Origin: CAYUAI01 sp964442745
GTDB lineage: Bacteria > Pseudomonadota > Gammaproteobacteria > S012-40
Assembly: GCA_964442745.1 (NCBI GenBank)
Contig: CAYUAI010000108.1
Span: forward strand, 1-12,599
Reading direction: 5' to 3'
DNA: 12,599 nucleotides
Position 1 is the stretch's first letter. Each line of letters begins with the position of its first letter. Shown piece after piece: positions 1 through 6,205 of the stretch. Position numbers and translations under genes: made by a program. Under the pieces are notes generated by a model. It was not told the origin of the DNA. It ran no database searches and worked only from the letters and a program-made list of their open reading frames with translations.

Positions 1-183
1 TTATTTTTTGGAATCACTGTCTTGACTATGGGGTCCACTTTAGTAGTGTATAAAATTAAGGACGAATTAGGGTATATAAATTCCAGGATCGCAGAAAAAT
101 CAAAGGCTGAAACAGTCGAATTGAACAAACTGCAAGCAACGCATGATTATATTTTGTCCAAAATATCTTTTTTCGCTTTCTGA
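1..183 (+). CDS. C-terminal end of an unidentified membrane-anchored protein (partial)
   Basis: Frame 1 is open from the first base to TGA at 181-183, giving 60 residues without an N-terminus. It begins with a hydrophobic stretch (LFFGITVLTMGSTLVVY), likely a membrane segment, followed by a charged, lysine/glutamate-rich, probably helical or coiled-coil tail ending SKISFFAF. No family is recognised. It would converge on the copper chaperone gene that ends at 356. The frame is short and this stretch is AT-rich, so chance openness is possible, but the composition looks protein-like. The upstream part lies outside the window. Confidence 0.4.
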   Translation, partial: LFFGITVLTMGSTLVVYKIKDELGYINSRIAEKSKAETVELNKLQATHDYILSKISFFAF

Positions 184-355
184 AGATGGACAACGAATAC
201 GTACCAATCAAGGTCATTCAAAATAAATTTGAATTTTACACCACAAAAACCATCCACTATGACTTGTCGTATTGAGAAAAAATTTTCAGGATATGACAGA
301 ATTCAATTACTGCATGAGTCTTTGAATCACTTTTGTATTATGGTTGGGCACATTG
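184..355. other. Convergent intergenic spacer
   Basis: AT-rich spacer between the left-edge fragment and the stop of the copper chaperone gene. It contains a 29-codon plus-strand frame (ATG at 186, TGA at 273-275) with no ribosome binding site and no recognisable product, which I do not call as a gene. I see no convincing hairpin plus T-tract terminator for either side. Confidence 0.5.
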
Positions 356-1702
356 TTATCTCGCCGCGACCTTAACTAACACGGTCTGTTTTTTTCCTGA
401 TTTAAAGATCAAACGTATATCCACCATCTCCCCCACCGTCAAATAATCTCGCGGGTTCAACAACATCAAATGCATACCACCGGGTTTGAATTGAACTTGA
501 CTGTTTGCCGGAATAATCAGATCAGTCACTTCGCGCATCGCCATCAGGCCATCAACCATGGTCATTTCATGCATTTCAATATTTCCAAATACCTCACTTT
601 TAAATTTAACCAACGTCACTTCTTCTGGTGAAACATTAATTAAGGTCATATATCCGGCATTCATCTCAGTCGCCGGAGGTGCCTGTCGCACCCAAGCATT
701 CATCATCGCCACCACATCACCAGCGGCTTCCGTTTGACTGACCATGGATTCAACCGTCACCAGCGCCTCAGCACTTTGCGATTTCGATTGACCCAACACT
801 CTTTGCGTCTCACCATCAATATATTCAAGTAAAGCCAGCGCCTCTTCCTTGTGCAATCGCATGTTAGGCATAGCTAGGTTGTTGTACTGTTTATAAAGTG
901 CTATGGCAATGGGGTCTTTGTTCTTCAACATTTGATCCGGCGCTTTCAACCAATCGAGCAGCCATTGCTTATCCCGCTTCTCGCTGACACCTAATAAGTC
1001 GGGTCCCAGGGCGCCCGCTAGCTCATGTCCCGTGAGAGAATGGCAGTTAGTGCATCGCGTACGAAATATTTGCTCCCCTCGGGATATAGGGCGCAACTCC
1101 GGTGCATTCGCATAACTATCCCCCTTGGGTGCCGCCTTCCAGCCGGTGAGCCAATTACCTAGCTGATCGGCCAGCACATAAGGGTTTTCAAACGGCGCTC
1201 GCTTCATCCAACGTCCCGTCGCCTGGTTGCCAATCACCATACTCACATTGTGATTGTTAGAACCATCCTGGATTTCCTCGATATACAATCCCAGTTTCTT
1301 TCGCAACTGGATAATATCCGATTTTTTACCCGTCAGAAATGTCCAGTTAGCCCCAAATTTTTCTTTATATTTTTTGAGTACTGACGGCGTATCTTTTTCT
1401 GGATCAATGGAAATGGAATAGAAAAAAACATCCATACCCATACGATCGCCCAGAATATCTTGCACCCTAACTAACTGGGCTGTCTCCAAGGGACAAGAAT
1501 CTGGGCAATGAGTGTAAATAAAATTAATCGCGACTATTTTATCTTTAATCAGATCCTCAAAGAAATACACAGTTTCCCCATCCTGGGTAGTTAAAGGCAC
1601 ATTGGGGAAATAATTCGCCCCCCAAGGCGAAGCCACACTAAAGTGTGGGACACACAAAAAAATAAATAAGGTAAAAATGGACATCCAATGAAATTGATAC
1701 AT
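356..1702 (-). CDS. SCO1/SenC - cytochrome c - PCuAC three-domain fusion, periplasmic copper/redox protein
   Basis: A 448-residue protein counted from the ATG at 1702. The frame extends to a TTG at 1780, but those 26 extra codons translate a palindrome and precede the signal peptide, and the 1702 ATG has an AGGTA 8 nt upstream. Residues 1-24 form a Sec signal (cleavage near SVA/SP). Residues about 30-190 are SCO1/SenC, with copper/redox ligands C66 and C70 (CPDSC) and H151. Residues about 205-300 are class I cytochrome c, with heme motif CTNCH at 217-221 and axial Met candidates M278 or M281. Residues about 330-448 are PCuAC, matching H-X10-M-X21-H-X-M as H378, M389, H411, M413. SCO and PCuAC normally deliver copper to the CuA site of cytochrome oxidase, but no oxidase subunits are present here; the gene follows a multicopper oxidase. 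I infer copper loading of, or electron exchange with, that oxidase. Domain calls are firm; the target is inferred. Confidence 0.93.
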   Translation of the reverse strand: MYQFHWMSIFTLFIFLCVPHFSVASPWGANYFPNVPLTTQDGETVYFFEDLIKDKIVAINFIYTHCPDSCPLETAQLVRVQDILGDRMGMDVFFYSISIDPEKDTPSVLKKYKEKFGANWTFLTGKKSDIIQLRKKLGLYIEEIQDGSNNHNVSMVIGNQATGRWMKRAPFENPYVLADQLGNWLTGWKAAPKGDSYANAPELRPISRGEQIFRTRCTNCHSLTGHELAGALGPDLLGVSEKRDKQWLLDWLKAPDQMLKNKDPIAIALYKQYNNLAMPNMRLHKEEALALLEYIDGETQRVLGQSKSQSAEALVTVESMVSQTEAAGDVVAMMNAWVRQAPPATEMNAGYMTLINVSPEEVTLVKFKSEVFGNIEMHEMTMVDGLMAMREVTDLIIPANSQVQFKPGGMHLMLLNPRDYLTVGEMVDIRLIFKSGKKQTVLVKVAAR

Positions 1703-1710
1703 AGATTTGG

Positions 1711-1715
1711 TACCT
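1711..1715 (-). promoter_or_regulatory. Ribosome binding site deciding the start of the copper fusion gene
   Basis: On the minus strand AGGTA lies 8 nt before the ATG at 1702-1700. It supports starting there rather than at the TTG at 1780 (inside the preceding gene's stop) or the later ATG at 1684, which has no clear Shine-Dalgarno match. Confidence 0.5.
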
Positions 1716-1734
1716 GCTGACCACAATGGCAAAT

Positions 1735-1769
1735 GGTAGGTTGGACTTCGTTCCTTAGTCCAACCTACC
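1735..1769. repeat. REP-like palindrome (GTAGGTTGGACT type)
   Basis: Perfect 13-bp arms, GGTAGGTTGGACT (1735-1747) and AGTCCAACCTACC (1757-1769), around a 9-nt loop. It lies in the spacer between the oxidase stop (1777) and the fusion protein's ATG (1702). From memory, near-identical palindromes (GTAGGTTGGGCTTCGTTCC-like) recur in many proteobacterial genomes as dispersed REP-type elements. In the transcript it would form a strong hairpin and could stabilise or uncouple the two halves of the operon. There is no T-tract, so it is not a typical intrinsic terminator. Confidence 0.75.
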
Positions 1770-1776
1770 TCATTCC

Positions 1777-4700
1777 TCAACGTTGATCTAACTGACGTGC
1801 CCGATGAATCGCACTATCAACCGTCATCGGTGTCGGACAATTAACCACATGCGGCGAGTTCAGGTTATCAAAATTAAAGTCGTTTGCACCAATATTAGCC
1901 GCCGCCGGCCACTCATCGACCGTTACCTTGCCCTCAGCCCGCAGCGTTTTTATCCGCGCTAGACCTTTAACAACTTCCGTCGCTGGTGAATTCCAGTGAA
2001 GAAACCCAATATGCCACATAGGACTGTAATTGTCTTCAGGCATAAAATAAGACGGCACCCCCACCTGCCCGCCGAGCGGTCCACCACCGAGCAGACCATT
2101 TCCGCCAGAGGGTGTCGGCGGATAGCTTGGCCGTATCGGGGCGGGCGGCATGATCTGAATCAACGGTACTGCCGCCGCCGCTAAAAATTGGTGCTTCGGC
2201 ACATAAGGGATACCCATCGCTTTTGCGGGTCCTAGTGGGAAGGTATCCACCACAATGTAATACGGCAAATAATCTCCTTCGGCCGCCCACGACTTGTGCA
2301 ATTTAAAAGTCACGTGTGGATTCGAACCGGTGGTCACTAGCCCAACTAAATGCCCGGATTCATGCAGTCCGCCCCATTTGTTGCCGTTATACGTGCAACT
2401 GGTGTTGGCCGGAAGATCCGGAAAGCCCACACAGGATTCGTCGATTCGGTTACGCTCCCACGGTTGATCACCCCATTGGACAATGATTGCATTGAAAATC
2501 ATATCCTTGCCACCATAATTCACACGACGCAACGGTGAGTAGGTATTATTGTCATCGACTGGCGGAATCCCGATGGGATTTTCATCATTCGCCCAAACCG
2601 GATTCGGAAGATCACCATAGAAAGTCCAATACCCACTCTCTGACACACGGGCTTCAGCGGTAGCAGCCACCGGCGTATTCGAAAGTCCTCCCGCCCAGGC
2701 AAGACCCATTTTTTCAGCGATCGTCTCATCACTCACATCATGCAAGAAGAACCAAACCTCGGTATGATTACCTTCGGCATCAATGTTAATGCCTTTGCTC
2801 AGTGAGAAAGTCGCGGTGCCACGTTCATTGTCTGGCTGAGGATCTGACAATGCATCACCTATTGGTTTATCTCTGATATCATCCAGCTCACCCATCACCA
2901 TATTTTTAACCCAGATGGAGACAGGATCGAAGGTCGGCCCAAACTCACCTACGGCATCGCCCTCTCTAAAGGTTGGCAACGCCACACTATTCACATAACT
3001 CACCCCATCCCAGGTTGGCATGGGTGTCGGCATCAACTTGACCTGTCCTGGATGCTCGATATCCCAACGTAGCAACATCGCATGATCTTCGTGCTGGGTA
3101 TTATGACAATGCTCCATAAAGGTACCGGCAAATTCTCGAAAACGCAAAGCGATCTCAATCAAATCACCACTGTCGGGTTGTGGACCCAAGCGATACACAT
3201 CCTTACGTGCCCATTTCTCATATTCAGGGGGTTCTTTGCCATTGCGACGCAGGATAATACCTTCTTCAAAGTGAATATGAACCGGATGACTCCAGTTACC
3301 ACTATTAACCAGACGCCATACTTCCAAACCACCGGAATTTTTAGACGGTGCCGCCGAAATACGACGTGGATCCATCCCAAAGCCCTTGCCCCCATCGGTT
3401 TCAATGACCCAAGGCTTATCGTCCGTCGGCTGTCTTTCAAATTCGAAAGTACGGTGCACCGCATTGGCCAACTCCTCTTCAGTCGGTCTATTCAGCGGAA
3501 TCATTTTCTTCTTACCGGCTACATACTTTGCCGGGTCCATACTGCGATCCTTGCCTTGGAATTTATGCACCCGAAATTCTAAAAATTTACCCACCACGGG
3601 ATCGCCATTGATCCAACGGTCAGCGACACCATCCCCATCATCATCGACCTCTTCAGCTTGATAGGCACCACTGATGATATCATCCAGAGGAACAGGCTTG
3701 TCAGTCACTTGACCATCCTTGTGCTGCAACAAGTTGACCATATAGAGTTTATCGCCGGCCTTGAATTGACTAAAATCCACAATAATGTCATAGCGCTCGG
3801 CGATGCCCTGAGTAGGCAGTTCACCATTTTCAAAATAGACCGTGTGTTCCATGACGTTGCCATCGTTAGCGATCATATAAAACGGCACCCGGTGCCCCAT
3901 CTCATCCACTAAAGCAAGCTTAAAGTAACGTGACACCGAACCATTCAATATACGGAAACGATATTGGCGCGCACGCACATCAAGATAAGGTTCATAGAGC
4001 CAGTTCACGGTCATCACATCACCGATAAAACCCTTGAGGTTAAACGGATTGAACCACAACTGACCTTCGTTATCCCAAGCCTTATCCGCTAACAACAAAT
4101 TAACATCATAGTCACGATTGCCCCAGTCCAAAGCGGTACCACTGGGGAAGCGCAGGTTAACGCCATCATTTATTTTTTCATTACCGCGATCAATCGCGCT
4201 ATAGTAGTTCATCATTGCCGCACTTCCTTTATAGACATTTTGCGCGGTAAAATCGAGCATATGATCGTGGAACCAGTGGGTACTCATGGTCTCACGGTAA
4301 TCTCCTGGAATCTTCTTAATACCCCCCCTACCGTCTGGTGCCCCCGCCCGTTTATCTTTAGCACCGGTGTTAATCGAATCATAACCCGCTAACTGCAGTG
4401 GCCAACGGTAATCATAGAACTGTCCTGGAAAGTAAAAAGCATTGGCAAAACCATCACTCTCCGCCGGATTGTGACCGTTGTGCTCATGAGTGCTAAGGGT
4501 ATGCACACCGAAACCACGATTCTCTGCCACATCAATCGGCAATGCATTATAGTGACGAAACAATACCGGATCACCATAGCGGACATTCAGCAACTTGGGT
4601 GGCAGGGTACCATCGAACGTCCACAATGACTGATACTTTTGTTCAGGCAGGTACGGATGAATTTTAATACTAATACCCTCAGTCGTTCCTTTCGTCCCAG

Positions 4701-5610
4701 GGAAACCCGCTGTATTATGGTAGAGTCCATTTTTCCCGAACTCTCCTTTACGATATTTGTGCCTCTGTTTTTTATCACGAAATCCACCATTCACACGAGA
4801 ACCCGTAGTGGCCGACTGAAAGTAGCGCTTCGGCTTAAATTCGCGCCACCGTTGATGGGACCAACCTAGACCGGGTGGTCGCCCCTCGGCGGGAGGAGTA
4901 TTCAATGGGCGACCCACATACGATTCAATCATAGACTGCCACGGGTTTAAATCAGCAACATTAGCAAACTTAGTGGGAATCGGCCAAATTCGCTGGGATA
5001 AAAAGTCTTCGAGCGCCGCGCCATTAGGTACACTCTGAATATCAATCGGTGTCGGTAATGGCGTCCAATCACGCGGCGGCCTCTTCTTGTGGAGTTTGAG
5101 TTTCTCTGTCCCAAACTCCTCGAAACGCAACATCTTCTGAGTGAATGCCTTTGCACCAAACATCGGGCTTGGCGCACCATTGGTTGGCACGTTGAATGTG
5201 CCATCGATCCGTTGCTTATCGGCTTGCACCACATTGCCGGCTTCTACATCCACATAGGTACCGGTATTACCACCCTCAAAAGCCCCTTTATTTGCTTCCG
5301 GCAAATCGCTGGATAAATCTCCAGTTACTAGGTCGGTAAATCGCGAAGGGTCATCGTCAGCCGGAAAAGGGTCTTCACTCTTTGGTGGAAAAGGCCAAAT
5401 GGGTCGGCCGAAGAAATCTTCAAATATCTTCCTGTCGAATAAATCTCCATCCACCCACCCAATCAATCGCGAAAGATCATTTTCAGCCGGCACAGGTTTT
5501 TCAGTATGCGCGTAAGTGGCCATAAAACACCCGGTGAAAAGCGCTACCCCTAGCGCCCATCGATACCCTACAATGACATGAGCAAAACCATGTCGGTTTA
5601 AAACAATCAT
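1777..5610 (-). CDS. Large secreted multicopper oxidase (possibly MofA-like metal oxidase)
   Basis: A 1277-residue protein with ATG at 5610 and a strong AAGGAG 8 nt upstream. Residues 1-34 are a Sec-like signal (cleavage near TYA/HT) without a twin arginine. All four copper motifs are present: HEHNGH (H375, H377, H380), HWFHDH (H445, H448, H450), HPVHIH (H775, H778, H780) and HCHNTQHEDHAM (H834, C835, H836, H840, axial M845). The type 1, 2 and 3 centres should therefore be complete for one-electron substrate oxidation coupled to reduction of O2 to water. Residues 656-664 (DDDGDGVAD) resemble a calcium-binding loop. CueO-like oxidases are about 500-600 residues; here about 340 residues precede the first motif and 430 follow the last, including a Pro/Gly-rich linker (1155-1185) and an end domain with VVNCP (1255-1259). 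Size and layout recall MofA-type manganese oxidases, but the substrate (Mn, Fe, Cu or organic) is not shown. Followed by the SCO-cytochrome-PCuAC gene, probably in one operon. Confidence 0.92.
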   Translation of the reverse strand: MIVLNRHGFAHVIVGYRWALGVALFTGCFMATYAHTEKPVPAENDLSRLIGWVDGDLFDRKIFEDFFGRPIWPFPPKSEDPFPADDDPSRFTDLVTGDLSSDLPEANKGAFEGGNTGTYVDVEAGNVVQADKQRIDGTFNVPTNGAPSPMFGAKAFTQKMLRFEEFGTEKLKLHKKRPPRDWTPLPTPIDIQSVPNGAALEDFLSQRIWPIPTKFANVADLNPWQSMIESYVGRPLNTPPAEGRPPGLGWSHQRWREFKPKRYFQSATTGSRVNGGFRDKKQRHKYRKGEFGKNGLYHNTAGFPGTKGTTEGISIKIHPYLPEQKYQSLWTFDGTLPPKLLNVRYGDPVLFRHYNALPIDVAENRGFGVHTLSTHEHNGHNPAESDGFANAFYFPGQFYDYRWPLQLAGYDSINTGAKDKRAGAPDGRGGIKKIPGDYRETMSTHWFHDHMLDFTAQNVYKGSAAMMNYYSAIDRGNEKINDGVNLRFPSGTALDWGNRDYDVNLLLADKAWDNEGQLWFNPFNLKGFIGDVMTVNWLYEPYLDVRARQYRFRILNGSVSRYFKLALVDEMGHRVPFYMIANDGNVMEHTVYFENGELPTQGIAERYDIIVDFSQFKAGDKLYMVNLLQHKDGQVTDKPVPLDDIISGAYQAEEVDDDGDGVADRWINGDPVVGKFLEFRVHKFQGKDRSMDPAKYVAGKKKMIPLNRPTEEELANAVHRTFEFERQPTDDKPWVIETDGGKGFGMDPRRISAAPSKNSGGLEVWRLVNSGNWSHPVHIHFEEGIILRRNGKEPPEYEKWARKDVYRLGPQPDSGDLIEIALRFREFAGTFMEHCHNTQHEDHAMLLRWDIEHPGQVKLMPTPMPTWDGVSYVNSVALPTFREGDAVGEFGPTFDPVSIWVKNMVMGELDDIRDKPIGDALSDPQPDNERGTATFSLSKGINIDAEGNHTEVWFFLHDVSDETIAEKMGLAWAGGLSNTPVAATAEARVSESGYWTFYGDLPNPVWANDENPIGIPPVDDNNTYSPLRRVNYGGKDMIFNAIIVQWGDQPWERNRIDESCVGFPDLPANTSCTYNGNKWGGLHESGHLVGLVTTGSNPHVTFKLHKSWAAEGDYLPYYIVVDTFPLGPAKAMGIPYVPKHQFLAAAAVPLIQIMPPAPIRPSYPPTPSGGNGLLGGGPLGGQVGVPSYFMPEDNYSPMWHIGFLHWNSPATEVVKGLARIKTLRAEGKVTVDEWPAAANIGANDFNFDNLNSPHVVNCPTPMTVDSAIHRARQLDQR

Positions 5611-5618
5611 ATTTGATA

Positions 5619-5624
5619 CTCCTT
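5619..5624 (-). promoter_or_regulatory. Strong ribosome binding site of the multicopper oxidase
   Basis: AAGGAG on the minus strand, 8 nt before the ATG at 5610-5608; it fixes the start codon. Confidence 0.8.
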
Positions 5625-5647
5625 CACTTGCTATGATTTAACAAGTG
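5625..5647. promoter_or_regulatory. Inverted repeat in the leader of the oxidase operon
   Basis: CACTTG (5625-5630) and CAAGTG (5642-5647), perfect 6-bp arms with an 11-nt spacer, directly adjoin the Shine-Dalgarno. This could be an operator for a dimeric regulator or a leader stem affecting translation. It does not resemble a CueR or CopY box that I recognise. With arms this short, chance is possible. Confidence 0.35.
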
Positions 5648-5928
5648 TTGTTACGATTAATTAAAGGATGGCCACCCAATCACCGCTAACTTGACTTATT
5701 GTTTTTTTCGAATGGGTAGAATTTGTCAATAATATTTCGCTTATTTCACACAATTTGTAGAATATTTATACCACCTCTATAACCTATAACTCATTTTATC
5801 AGGTAACTATGACACGACTTATTTTTTAACGTTTATAAACAAGATACTTCGAAAGAACAAAGTTTCAAATCACTTAGTTTAAGTATTTATTCTCTTCGTT
5901 TAGTCTTGCGTTCAATTGATTTTTATAG
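5648..5928. other. AT-rich upstream region of the oxidase operon
   Basis: No coding potential seen. It should hold the promoter of the oxidase operon. A TTGACA occurs on the minus strand (plus-strand tgtcaa at 5724-5729), but the hexamer at the usual spacing is AAAAAC, a poor -10, so I do not call a promoter. Several TATAAA-like hexamers occur by composition alone. Confidence 0.4.
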
Positions 5929-6204
5929 GATAAATGGATTGCTTGGCAGACTGCCGTCATCAGACTTACAGATAGCTTACATCAAGAGTTTATTTTTAAT
6001 AATGATATTTATCAGTTAGATAAAAATAAATTTGGTATAGGGGAATTGATTGAGCGCGTAATGCGGAGAGTTTGAAATCAAGAAGGCGCTATATGGCTCG
6101 AGGATCGCTCAGTACAAGAAAGATATACGCTGGAAAATATGGGAAATCGACCCCATTGCAACAACAGGAAGGCGGTGCTTTCGGGCTACCGCCTGATCCA
6201 CTGA
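5929..6204 (+). pseudogene. Decayed coding fragment of unknown family
   Basis: One plus-strand frame runs from just after a TAG (5926-5928) to TGA (6202-6204), interrupted only by an in-frame TGA at 6073-6075. Both halves read like protein: DKWIAWQTAVIRLTDSL...ELIERVMRRV before the stop and NQEGAIWLEDRSVQERYTLE after it. There is no start codon or ribosome binding site at the left end. I read it as a gene remnant with a nonsense mutation and lost 5' end. No family is recognised, and the stop could be chance in non-coding DNA. Confidence 0.35.
6170..6194 (-). terminator. Stem-loop just downstream of the chemoreceptor gene
   Basis: On the minus strand AGGCGGT...ACCGCCT arms (7 bp, extendable by an inner GC pair past one bulged A) surround a loop containing CCGAAA, 11 nt after the chemoreceptor stop at 6206. 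It is GC-rich and stable, but the following TTCCTG is not a proper U-tract, so it may act as an mRNA 3' end rather than as an efficient intrinsic terminator. Confidence 0.45.
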
Positions 6205-6205
6205 C

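Noticed and set aside
1703..1780. N-terminal extension of the SCO fusion starting at TTG (1780)
   Set aside because: The extra codons translate the palindrome at 1735-1769 and would bury the signal peptide; the ATG at 1702 has a better ribosome binding site and is followed at once by a signal sequence.
3082..3582. 166-codon plus-strand open frame
   Set aside because: It is fully antisense to the multicopper oxidase across its third copper-motif region, has no ribosome binding site and its translation has no domain character. It is a shadow of the oxidase coding bias, like the other plus-strand frames there.
5701..5729. Sigma-70 promoter with TTGACA for the oxidase operon
   Set aside because: The -35 match is perfect on the minus strand, but the hexamer 17 nt on is AAAAAC, so it may be chance in AT-rich DNA.
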